From positions 1-6,885 of the forward strand of contig JAGAZG010000043.1 of assembly GCA_017940105.1 (NCBI GenBank): DNA of 6,885 nt. Reading direction: 5' to 3'. The stretch is from Mailhella sp. Lineage in GTDB: Bacteria > Desulfobacterota > Desulfovibrionia > Desulfovibrionales > Desulfovibrionaceae. A program made the translations under genes and the position numbers. Positions 1 through 6,096 of this stretch are shown here, piece after piece. Within the stretch, counting starts at the first letter, position 1, and every line of letters starts with the position of its first letter. The notes beneath the pieces are model-generated. The model searched no databases and was not told the origin of the DNA. It saw only the letters and a list, made by a program, of their open reading frames with translations.

Positions 1-210
1 TCTTTCTCTTTCAGCAGCGCTGAGCACCTTGGAATCATCAAGTCCCAAAGGGTCAAAGCCTTCAGGAAAAATAACCGCCGCAGCAACTACAGGACCAGCA
101 AGACAGCCCCGACCGGCCTCATCCGTGCCTGCCGTCAACCTGGACGGATCAGCCGGCCGGCAAAAAAGCGTGCCTTGAAGCAAATCGTGTTTTTTTACAG
201 AACGCGGCAT
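1..210 (-). CDS. rnhB: Ribonuclease HII, N-terminal part (cut by window edge)
   Basis: RNase HII cleaves the RNA strand of RNA/DNA hybrids and removes single ribonucleotides from DNA in the cytoplasm. The visible 70 residues carry the family signature: AGTDEAGRGCLAGPVVAAAV at about 27-46, with the metal-binding Asp30 and Glu31 of the DEAGRG motif, followed by LDDSKVLS at 57-64, which matches the conserved DSK-LS motif. The two remaining catalytic acidic residues would lie beyond the window. About 25 residues precede the catalytic motif, a slightly extended and basic N-terminus. The start is the ATG at 208-210, preceded by an AGGGAG ribosome binding site (217-222) six bases away. It follows rplS after 108 bases containing two hairpins, the largest gap in the window. 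The rplS-rnhB order is common in proteobacteria. Identification is by motif and context; the 3' end is not seen. Confidence 0.95.
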   Translation of the reverse strand, partial: MPRSVKKHDLLQGTLFCRPADPSRLTAGTDEAGRGCLAGPVVAAAVIFPEGFDPLGLDDSKVLSAAERER

Positions 211-246
211 GTCCGGCTCCCTGCAAGAAATCACCTTATACAACAG

Positions 247-274
247 CCCCCCGCCGGAATAATCCGGAGGGGGG
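247..274 (-). other. GC-rich hairpin between rplS and rnhB (possible attenuator)
   Basis: On the transcribed strand a run of C pairs with a run of G: six C-G pairs (269-274 with 247-252), one mismatch, then five pairs CCGGA/TCCGG (263-267 with 254-258), closing a four-base loop (259-262). The G side is followed by CTGTTGTATAAGG rather than a T-run, so this is not a textbook intrinsic terminator. It sits about 25 bases upstream of the rnhB ribosome binding site. It could reduce read-through into rnhB, stabilise the upstream mRNA end, or be a processing site. The structure is seen; the role is inference. Confidence 0.55.
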
Positions 275-292
275 GGAGAATGCGCACTGACA

Positions 293-308
293 GCGCCGCA
301 TGCGGCGC
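293..308. repeat. Perfect 16-bp palindrome just downstream of rplS
   Basis: The sequence GCGCCGCATGCGGCGC equals its own reverse complement. It begins ten bases after the rplS stop codon in the transcript. As RNA it would form a six-pair, all-GC stem with a CATG loop. No T-run follows in either direction. It forms a tandem pair with the hairpin at 247-274. Confidence 0.7.
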
Positions 309-318
309 GTCCCCGTTT

Positions 319-666
319 TTAGTAGCGGTTGCGGGGCTTGATGCGCGCGGCCTTGCCGCGGAGGTTACGCAGGTAGTACAGGCGCGAACGGCGCACACGT
401 CCTTCTGTCACCACTTCGACATGGTCGATAAAGGGAGAATGATAGGGGATGATGCGCTCTACGCCGACTCCGTCGGAGATCTTGCGGACAGTGAAAGTGG
501 CGCCGGTGGTGCCGCGCTGGCAACGGATGACGTTGCCCTGGAACATCTGGATGCGTTCCTTCTCGCCTTCCACTATGCGCAGAAAGACCTTGACGGTATC
601 GCCCGGCTTGAACGCCGGGATGTCCATGCGCATGTGTTCGCTTTCGATCTTCTTGATGATATCCAT
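319..666 (-). CDS. rplS: 50S ribosomal protein L19
   Basis: L19 is a component of the large ribosomal subunit near the 30S/50S interface. The 115-residue product has the normal family length. It shows the characteristic stretches FKPGDTVKVFLRIVEGEKER (about 19-38), IQMFQGNVIRCQRG (39-52), TFTVRKISDGVGVERIIPYH (57-76) and a basic C-terminal tail, RVRRSRLYYLRNLRGKAARIKPRNRY (90-115). The reading frame stays open upstream into trmD, but the start is the ATG at 664-666. There the protein begins MDIIKKIESEHMR as expected for L19, and a near-perfect AAGGAG ribosome binding site lies nine bases upstream. It starts 28 bases after the trmD stop, in the usual trmD-rplS order. The strong binding site fits the high demand for a ribosomal protein from a shared message. 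Confidence 0.98.
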   Translation of the reverse strand: MDIIKKIESEHMRMDIPAFKPGDTVKVFLRIVEGEKERIQMFQGNVIRCQRGTTGATFTVRKISDGVGVERIIPYHSPFIDHVEVVTEGRVRRSRLYYLRNLRGKAARIKPRNRY

Positions 667-675
667 GGGGGATCT

Positions 676-681
676 CTCCTT
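676..681 (-). promoter_or_regulatory. Strong ribosome binding site of rplS
   Basis: AAGGAG on the minus strand lies nine bases before the ATG at 664-666, inside the 28-base gap after trmD. It fixes the rplS start and excludes the upstream extension of the same open frame. It is the best anti-16S match in the window. Confidence 0.85.
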
Positions 682-694
682 GAGGAAATGGTGT

Positions 695-2008
695 TTAGCC
701 CCTGTCGCCAAGCAGCCTGTCCAAAAGAATGGCGGCCGCCGCCCGAACAGGGAGGTGATTGTACTCGTCCATCCAGCGCAAGGGAGGCAAGATGGCGTGG
801 CATTGCTCCAACACCTCAGGCGCAATGCCGTGCCCCGTTCCAAGCAAAAGCAGGACAGGACTGACCGCCAGACGATCCCATACCTCGTCAAAGGTAGAGG
901 GGGGGCGGCGCTCCCGGTGTTTTTTATCCAGGACAGGCTGGGCGCTGGTGCCAACCACGAATGGCGGCATACCGCAGTGTTCCGTCAGCGCATGGACTGC
1001 GTTTTCCAAAGAGCCTTCAGGCCTGACCAGTCGAAGAGCCTCGGCCCTGTCGGGATTGTACGACAGACCTGGTCCTTCAGTCCAATGGGAGAGCAGCGTT
1101 GCCAAGAGTCTGAGCTGATCCTTTAAAGGCGTGACCAGAAAGAATCCGCTGATCCCATAGGTGCGGGAAATTCGTGCTATATCGTGAATATCGAGGTTTG
1201 TCAAAGATGTTGTGCCCGTCCTGTGATTTTTTAATCGCACAGGATGATGCAGAAGAGCTATGTAGAGATTTTTGCCACGCCTGAACCTGGCCTGCTTTCG
1301 TAAAAACTCTCGGTCTGCATGGCAAAGACGGGCGTGCCCCAGCAGTTCAGGCCTCTGCCGCGCCGTCACAAGCAACGATTGCTGCCTGCGCCAGGCGGCT
1401 ATCTGTGCATGATCCCCACCCTGCAGTACTGCAGGCACTCTCAGTCCTTCATATTCGCTTGGCCGTGTGTACTGAGGATATTCGAGCAAACCATTGCTGA
1501 AGCTCTCGTCATCGCCGGATTCATCTTTGCCCATGAATCCTGGCTGCAGGCGGGCCGTAGCCTCAATGACGGCGAGAGCCGCTGCTTCACCGCCGTTCAG
1601 GACTGCATCGCCCACGCAAACCGGCTCTATGGAAAACAGGTCATACAGGCGGGCGTCACAGCCTTCATACCGTCCGCAGATGAGCACAAGCTCCTCTTCT
1701 TCCGCAAGCTTACGAGCGAAAGCCTGCGTGAACTGCCTGCCAGACGGGGTCAAGGCAAGCAGTCTCCGATTTTTGCCGTCCGAGCATATTTCCCGCAGGG
1801 TTTTCACCAAGGGATCAAGCATGAGAACCATGCCAGGGCCTCCGCCATAAGGACTGTCGTCCACGCTGCGGTGCCTGTCTGTGCTTTTGTCACGCGGATT
1901 GGCAAAAGAAAAGCCTACGATCCCAGATTCTCTGGCCCTGGCCATAAGTCCGGAATTCAATGGAGACTCAAACCAACCGGGAAAAAGCGTGACAACCGTA
2001 TAGTGCAT
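695..2008 (-). CDS. trmD: tRNA (guanine-N1)-methyltransferase fused to a second SPOUT RNA methyltransferase domain
   Basis: TrmD uses S-adenosylmethionine to make m1G37 next to the anticodon of tRNAs, which prevents +1 frameshifting. Numbered from the ATG at 2006-2008 (437 residues), the N-terminal TrmD part spans about 1-230: VVTLFPGWF near the start, DDSPYGGGPG (50-59), GRYEG (112-116), VGDAVLNGGE (132-141), Arg153 (aligned to E. coli Arg154), ESF at 168-170, LLEYPQYTRP and the VPAVLQGGDHAQI region. E. coli TrmD ends near residue 255, but this protein continues. Residues of about 248-434 match the SAM-dependent RNA methyltransferase family PF09936 (Methyltrn_RNA_4): LYIALLHHPV, TSLTNLDIHDIARISRTYG, a knot-like LLLLGTGHGIAPEVLEQC and YNHLPVRAAAAILLDRLLG. 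The target of the second domain is unknown to me. A longer start (GTG at 2018-2020) is less likely: the ATG has GAGG six bases upstream and gives the normal TrmD N-terminus. The gene follows rimM by eight bases and precedes rplS. Confidence 0.95.
   Translation of the reverse strand: MHYTVVTLFPGWFESPLNSGLMARARESGIVGFSFANPRDKSTDRHRSVDDSPYGGGPGMVLMLDPLVKTLREICSDGKNRRLLALTPSGRQFTQAFARKLAEEEELVLICGRYEGCDARLYDLFSIEPVCVGDAVLNGGEAAALAVIEATARLQPGFMGKDESGDDESFSNGLLEYPQYTRPSEYEGLRVPAVLQGGDHAQIAAWRRQQSLLVTARQRPELLGHARLCHADREFLRKQARFRRGKNLYIALLHHPVRLKNHRTGTTSLTNLDIHDIARISRTYGISGFFLVTPLKDQLRLLATLLSHWTEGPGLSYNPDRAEALRLVRPEGSLENAVHALTEHCGMPPFVVGTSAQPVLDKKHRERRPPSTFDEVWDRLAVSPVLLLLGTGHGIAPEVLEQCHAILPPLRWMDEYNHLPVRAAAAILLDRLLGDRG
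1420..1435. repeat. Perfect 16-bp palindrome within trmD
   Basis: CCTGCAGTACTGCAGG equals its own reverse complement. It encodes part of the VPAVLQGG segment of TrmD. A perfect palindrome of this length is expected roughly 0.1 times by chance in a window of this size, so it is mildly unusual. No function is apparent. Confidence 0.6.
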
Positions 2009-2009
2009 G

Positions 2010-2018
2010 CCTTCCCTC
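2010..2018 (-). promoter_or_regulatory. Ribosome binding site of trmD overlapping the rimM stop
   Basis: The minus-strand sequence TGAGGGAAGG includes the rimM TGA stop (2017-2019). It places GAGG six bases and AAGG one base before the trmD ATG at 2006-2008. Ribosomes finishing rimM would clear this site, which suggests translational coupling. It supports the ATG over the GTG at 2018-2020, which has only a weak purine stretch upstream. Confidence 0.7.
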
Positions 2019-2586
2019 ACTCCGCCGGTTTCTGCTCAAAAGACACCTTAGCGGATTCTTCACGGTACAGGTCGAGCAATCCCTCAGGTGGATCAATGAC
2101 GGCGACGCCTTCATCCACATCCATGTCCTGCACAAAATCAGGAACTGCAGGAAACAATATCTCATACCCACCATCTGCTTCAGGTGCGCGTATGCTCCAG
2201 ATCTCCTGCCCGGCAAGGTCAAGAATATCTTCAAGGATGCCTACGGGCTGGCCCGACGGCAGCCGAACCTCCAATCCAACCAGATCACGGAGATAGGGTT
2301 CATCATCTTCTGCTTGCGGCAACCAGCAGGATTCCACAAGCAGTTCCTGCCCGCGCATCTGCTCTGCCGCAGATCGGCTGTTGCATCCTTCGACTGTAAT
2401 GATGAGCTGATCCTTCCACAAATGCCATTCTTTAAGGAGTACAGGATGCGGGGAGTAGCGCCCCGCCTTCATCATAAGCGGCCTGTCCAGCAGTTCCGGA
2501 GATTCAGCATAGTATTCGACCAGCAGCCCGCCGTTTATGCCATGAGGCTTGATTACGCGGCCTATGGTCACGAGATCGGCAGACAT
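2017..2586 (-). CDS. rimM: 16S rRNA processing protein RimM
   Basis: RimM is a 30S maturation factor that binds ribosomal protein S19 and helps fold the head of the small subunit. The 189-residue product has family length. The N-terminal RimM domain carries the signature VTIGRVIKPHGINGGLLVEY (6-25). The PRC-barrel-like C-terminal domain runs from about 96 to 175 and includes DLVGLEVRLPSGQPVGILEDIL and the typical PPEGLLDLY near the end. The conserved tyrosine-rich turn, YYW in E. coli RimM, reads EPYLRDL here (96-102), so the first Tyr is Pro and the Trp is Leu. The ATG (2584-2586) shares one base with the khpA stop (TAATG). Only a weak purine-rich site lies upstream, so translation probably depends on termination of khpA. 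Position between khpA and trmD is the normal one. Confidence 0.96.
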   Translation of the reverse strand: MSADLVTIGRVIKPHGINGGLLVEYYAESPELLDRPLMMKAGRYSPHPVLLKEWHLWKDQLIITVEGCNSRSAAEQMRGQELLVESCWLPQAEDDEPYLRDLVGLEVRLPSGQPVGILEDILDLAGQEIWSIRAPEADGGYEILFPAVPDFVQDMDVDEGVAVIDPPEGLLDLYREESAKVSFEQKPAE

Positions 2587-2822
2587 TATTCTACAATCTC
2601 AAGAACGGCACGGGTTTTTGTTTTCGCCGAAACAGCTCCGATCAGTGTGCGTATGGCACGCGCCGTGCGCCCCTGGCGTCCAATAATCTTGCCGATGTCT
2701 TCCTGCGAAACCGAAAGTTCAAGCACAGTCCCCTGCTCTCCTTCGGATTCGCGTACCTTTACAAAATCAGGATTGTCCACTAGAGATTTTGCAATATATT
2801 CTACAAGTTCTTTTTGCTGCAT
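2586..2822 (-). CDS. khpA: Small KH-domain RNA-binding protein (KhpA / YlqC family)
   Basis: This 78-residue protein consists almost only of one KH domain. KhpA-type proteins bind RNA in the cytoplasm; in some Gram-positive bacteria they pair with KhpB and affect cell division and small-RNA biology. Visible features are the opening MQQKELVEYIAKSLVDNP typical of the family, a beta strand TVLELSVS (32-39), and the nucleic-acid-binding loop IGKIIGRQGRTARAIRTLI (43-61), where GRQG (48-51) is the GxxG motif. The ATG at 2820-2822 has AGGGG seven bases upstream. In most bacteria this gene follows rpsP and precedes rimM. Here rimM is in place but rpsP is not: infB lies upstream instead. The family assignment is firm; the role in this organism is inferred from homologues. 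Confidence 0.93.
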   Translation of the reverse strand: MQQKELVEYIAKSLVDNPDFVKVRESEGEQGTVLELSVSQEDIGKIIGRQGRTARAIRTLIGAVSAKTKTRAVLEIVE

Positions 2823-2849
2823 GCATCTGCCCCTGGTATGTCGTACCGG

Positions 2850-2888
2850 CGGCAGGCATGGTCCGCATCTGCCTGGCCGTGCCTGCCG
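2850..2888. repeat. Inverted repeat in the infB-khpA gap
   Basis: CGGCAGGCA (2850-2858) and TGCCTGCCG (2880-2888) are perfect inverted copies separated by 21 bases. Read as plus-strand RNA the stem extends inward to 14 pairs with two G-U pairs (2850-2863 with 2875-2888) and an 11-base loop. Read as minus-strand RNA, the likely transcript, those two positions are mismatches, leaving nine solid pairs. No T-run follows in the minus direction. The nine bases GCATCTGCC occur both in the loop (2865-2873) and just before the khpA start (2823-2831). The repeat occupies much of the 91-base gap where rpsP would normally lie. Confidence 0.6.
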
Positions 2889-2913
2889 GAATGTGTTTTA
2901 TTTAGACCTGAGA

Positions 2914-5900
2914 TTAATCCAGCGTCGCCGCTTCTTTGACCATGTCAAAGGCTTCTATAACGTCGCCGGCCTTAATGTCGTGGAAGTTTTCAAGCCCGAC
3001 GCCGCACTCGAAATTGCGCACGACTTCGCGAGCATCGTCCTTGAGTCTTTTAAGGGAGGCGATTTTTCCCGTATACACAACGACACCGTCGCGCAGCAGG
3101 CGGACATTGGCCGTGCGCGTAAGCTTGCCGTCGACGACCATGCATCCGGCGATGACGCCAATCTTCGGCAGGGAAAAAGTTTTGCGTACTTCTGCCTGTC
3201 CAAGGTAGACTTCTTTTGACACGGGAGCCAGCAAACCGGCCATGGCGCTTTTGACTTCATCCACCAGCTTGTAGATGATGTCGTAGAAGCGGATGTCAAC
3301 ATGCTCCTGCTCCGCAACTTCCTTGACCTTAGCTGTAGGCCTTACATTAAAGCCAATGATGATAGCGTTAGAAGCTGTGGCGAGCATGACGTCCGATTCA
3401 GAAATGGCGCCTGCACCGCCATGGATAATTTCGATGCGCACCTTATCCGTACTGAGCTTTTTAAGAGATTCGGTGATGGCTTCAAGAGAACCTTGCACGT
3501 CAGCTTTAAGCACGACGTTGAGAACGAGCGTTTCCTGAGTGTCGGCGCTCTGTCTGAGAAAGTTCTCAAGCGTCACGCGGGAAACCTTGGCAAGTTCCTT
3601 TTCACGAAGCTTGGCAGCCCGGCTTTCGGCAATGCGACGAGCCGTCTTTTCGTCTTCTAGGCAGACGAATTCTTCGCCTGCTTCGGGCACCCCCTCAAAA
3701 CCCTGCACCTCTACAGGCATGGACGGTCCAGCCTGCTTGATTTTGCGTCCCTGGTCATTGAAAAGGGCACGCACGCGTCCGGAAAATACGCCACACACAA
3801 ACACGTCGCCCTGATGGATGGTGCCTTCCTGAACCAGCACGGTGGCCACCGGTCCGCGACCCTTATCAAGCTTTGCTTCGACCACATGGCCACGGGCGGG
3901 CTTGTCCGGATTGGCCTTAAGCTCAAGTATTTCAGCCTGCAGAGCGATAAGCTCCAAAAGTTCATCAAGGCCCTTGCCTGTTTTTGCAGAAACCATGCCG
4001 ACGACGGTATCGCCGCCCCATGCCTCTGGCTGAAGGCCGAGTTCTGAAAGTTCACGGAGAACGCGGTCTGGGTTAGCCGTTTCTTTATCTATCTTGTTAA
4101 CCGCCACAAGTATGGGCACGCCCGCTGCACGGGAGTGGTTGATGGCTTCTCTTGTCTGATCCATGACACCGTCGTCGGCTGCTACGACGAGCACGACCAG
4201 GTCGGTGACCTGCGCGCCGCGGGCACGCATGGCCGTAAATGCGGCATGTCCCGGCGTATCAAGAAAGACAATGTCGCCTCTCTTGGTCTTAACGTGGTAT
4301 GCACCGATATGCTGCGTGATGCCGCCGGCTTCTCCGCTTGTCACGCTTGTCTTGCGGATGGCGTCGAGCAGAGAAGTCTTGCCGTGGTCGACGTGCCCCA
4401 TGATGGTCACGACCGGAGGACGAGGTTTGAGCATTTCAGGCGTATCCGCCGCAGAAGGCAGGAGAGCCTCTTCTGAAAAGCCAACTTTTTCAACCTCGTA
4501 GCCGAATTCGGATGCAACAAGAGTGGCCGTGTCTATATCCAGAGCCATATTGATGGTGGCCATGACCCCAAGTCCAAATAGAATCTTGATGATCTCGCTG
4601 GATTTAACGCCCATCTGGTGAGCCATGTCTGCCACCCGGATTGATTCTTCAACGCGCAGGCGGCGCTTGGCCGCTTTCATCGGCTGTGTTGAGGGGGCCG
4701 GCGACTGAGTCTGCTGCTTTTTGGGCTTGTGAGAACGGGATCTGGTGCGAACGACACCGTCTTCGTCATCCATATCGGGGATGATGCTGACGCTAACGTT
4801 GCGGCGGCGGGAAAAATCTTCGCCCCCATCTGAAAATTCAGTGTTACGGCGTCCTTTATTGCGTTTTTTGCGGCTCTGCTCGTTTTCCATGGGCGGCTGC
4901 TGGACGAAACTGGGGGAGAATGGCGCTCCACCGGATCCAGTCCGCTGCCCTGAAGGACGGGATTTTGTCCCGCTGGATGGACGGCGGCCATCGACGCCGC
5001 GTCCCGTCCCGGCATCACGGCCATCACGCACAGGGCGAGCATCCCTGCCGTCTCGGGTGTCTGGCCTGGGGGAGCGGTTCCTTTCGTCAAAGCGTCCTGT
5101 GCCGTCGCGGCGGGTTCCATCCCGCTGCGGGCGGCTACCGTCTGCAGGTCTCACGATGCGAACCTGAGGAGCATCGGGGCGTGAAATAACCCTGACGCGC
5201 GGGGCTTCGGGCGCAGCCTGCTGCTTTTTGCGGCCTTCAATATCGGCGCTGTTCTCGCCAGAAACCTGCTTTTTACCTGCTCTAGTCGTACCGTCCGGAT
5301 CTGCAGACACGGCAGGAGTGCGCTTTGTCTTTTCCGGCTTTGCAGCTTCACGAACTTTTTTGTCAGGCTGAGGCTGAAGTTCTTCGGCAACAGACTGAAC
5401 AGGTTTGTCGTCGGCTTGCAGCGCAGCAGATTCAACCTGGGGTTCTTTCTTCTTCTCTGTCTCTGCTTGAAACTGAACGACAGGAGCCTCGGATGTTTCT
5501 TTTTCTTCGGCAGGCTGACGAGCCGGCTGATCGGCTTGTTCCTGCCGGGCCAGGACAGCAGCAGGAGGGGTCTGTTGCACTGCTTTTGGCCGCTCTTCGA
5601 CCGCTGCTTGGCGAACCGGCTGCTGAATAATACGCGCAGGCGGAATTTCCACAGTTTTCTTGCGGCGGGTCTTTTCCGGCCGTCCTGCTCCCTTCGGCTG
5701 TACGGCCTTTTCCTGCTGATCTTTTTCTTCAGCAGAATCCTGTGCTGTCTCCACAGCTTCTTTTTGCAGTATTTCTGCAGTGCTTTCCGGATCTGCAGGC
5801 ACAGCCGAGGCTTTTTCTTCGGCCTGGGCGGTTTTTTCTTTTCTGACAGCTTCAGGCGCGGCCGCCTCAGCTGGAACGGCATTGCGCCCGGCGTTTCTGT

Positions 5901-6096
5901 TGCGGCGTATGATCACCTTGCGAGGCGCTTCCGACTCTGCCTTTCTGGTCTTGTACCTGTCGTATTCTTCTGCGGTTATAGAACCGCCAAGGGTCTTATC
6001 CTTGTCGACTATGCCCCACTCTTTCAAACCGTTCAAGAAAGCCCTGGGCTCCATCTTCTGCTCGGCAGCCGCATCTTTAATTTTTATCTTATCCAT
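2914..6096 (-). CDS. infB: Translation initiation factor IF-2
   Basis: IF-2 is the GTPase that brings initiator fMet-tRNA to the 30S subunit and promotes 50S joining. The 1060-residue protein starts with one IF2_N domain (1-51). A disordered Ala/Lys/Glu/Pro/Gln-rich then Arg/Gly-rich linker follows (about 53-475), then a second IF2_N domain (about 480-535). The G domain has all motifs: GHVDHGKT (567-574), GGIT (591-594), DTPGH (613-617), NKID (667-670) and SAKTGKG (703-709). Domain II (about 732-820) and the C-terminal initiator-tRNA-binding part follow, ending ...DMVKEAATLD. E. coli IF-2 has 890 residues; the excess is linker. The ATG (6094-6096) overlaps the end of ylxR by eight bases and has GGGAG eight bases upstream. 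Internal ATGs at codons 403, 442 and 473 lack good binding sites, so shorter in-frame forms are not supported. Unusually, khpA follows instead of rbfA. Confidence 0.98.
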   Translation of the reverse strand: MDKIKIKDAAAEQKMEPRAFLNGLKEWGIVDKDKTLGGSITAEEYDRYKTRKAESEAPRKVIIRRNRNAGRNAVPAEAAAPEAVRKEKTAQAEEKASAVPADPESTAEILQKEAVETAQDSAEEKDQQEKAVQPKGAGRPEKTRRKKTVEIPPARIIQQPVRQAAVEERPKAVQQTPPAAVLARQEQADQPARQPAEEKETSEAPVVQFQAETEKKKEPQVESAALQADDKPVQSVAEELQPQPDKKVREAAKPEKTKRTPAVSADPDGTTRAGKKQVSGENSADIEGRKKQQAAPEAPRVRVISRPDAPQVRIVRPADGSRPQRDGTRRDGTGRFDERNRSPRPDTRDGRDARPVRDGRDAGTGRGVDGRRPSSGTKSRPSGQRTGSGGAPFSPSFVQQPPMENEQSRKKRNKGRRNTEFSDGGEDFSRRRNVSVSIIPDMDDEDGVVRTRSRSHKPKKQQTQSPAPSTQPMKAAKRRLRVEESIRVADMAHQMGVKSSEIIKILFGLGVMATINMALDIDTATLVASEFGYEVEKVGFSEEALLPSAADTPEMLKPRPPVVTIMGHVDHGKTSLLDAIRKTSVTSGEAGGITQHIGAYHVKTKRGDIVFLDTPGHAAFTAMRARGAQVTDLVVLVVAADDGVMDQTREAINHSRAAGVPILVAVNKIDKETANPDRVLRELSELGLQPEAWGGDTVVGMVSAKTGKGLDELLELIALQAEILELKANPDKPARGHVVEAKLDKGRGPVATVLVQEGTIHQGDVFVCGVFSGRVRALFNDQGRKIKQAGPSMPVEVQGFEGVPEAGEEFVCLEDEKTARRIAESRAAKLREKELAKVSRVTLENFLRQSADTQETLVLNVVLKADVQGSLEAITESLKKLSTDKVRIEIIHGGAGAISESDVMLATASNAIIIGFNVRPTAKVKEVAEQEHVDIRFYDIIYKLVDEVKSAMAGLLAPVSKEVYLGQAEVRKTFSLPKIGVIAGCMVVDGKLTRTANVRLLRDGVVVYTGKIASLKRLKDDAREVVRNFECGVGLENFHDIKAGDVIEAFDMVKEAATLD
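4969..5136 (-). repeat. Arg-Asp-Gly repeat tract inside the IF-2 linker
   Basis: IF-2 residues 321-376 form an arginine/glycine/aspartate-rich tract in which RDG recurs at 325, 330, 348 and 357. It includes two RDGT units and two RDGRDA units (348-353 and 357-362). Just upstream, VRVISRP and VRIVRP (301-316) form another short imperfect repeat. The tract resembles RGG-type RNA-binding disordered segments. It lies between the two IF2_N domains. The repeats are visible at protein level and only loosely at DNA level. Confidence 0.6.

Noticed and set aside
667..954. N-terminal extension of L19 to 211 residues
   Set aside because: The frame is open upstream, but this overlaps trmD, has no family similarity, and a strong ribosome binding site marks the internal ATG at 664-666.
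1219..1244. Hairpin TCCTGTG...CACAGGA near the joint of the two TrmD domains
   Set aside because: It has only seven pairs with a large, bulged loop and no T-run in the gene direction; this is within chance for the length scanned.
2009..2020. GTG at 2018-2020 as trmD start
   Set aside because: It lacks a good binding site and adds four residues not usual in TrmD; the ATG at 2006-2008 has GAGG six bases upstream.
1319..2296. Long plus-strand open frame (325 codons) opposite trmD and rimM
   Set aside because: It is antisense to two well-identified genes, shows no recognisable family, and runs across their boundary; the openness follows from the codon use of the real genes.
2823..2940. A sigma-70-type promoter for khpA in the gap after infB
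   Set aside because: An AT-rich TAAATAAAA stretch is present, but no acceptable -35 element is found at the right distance.
5151..5882. Second minus-strand frame (243 codons) inside infB, rich in Lys, Arg and Leu
   Set aside because: It is a frame-shifted reading of the low-complexity linker with no ribosome binding site or family match.
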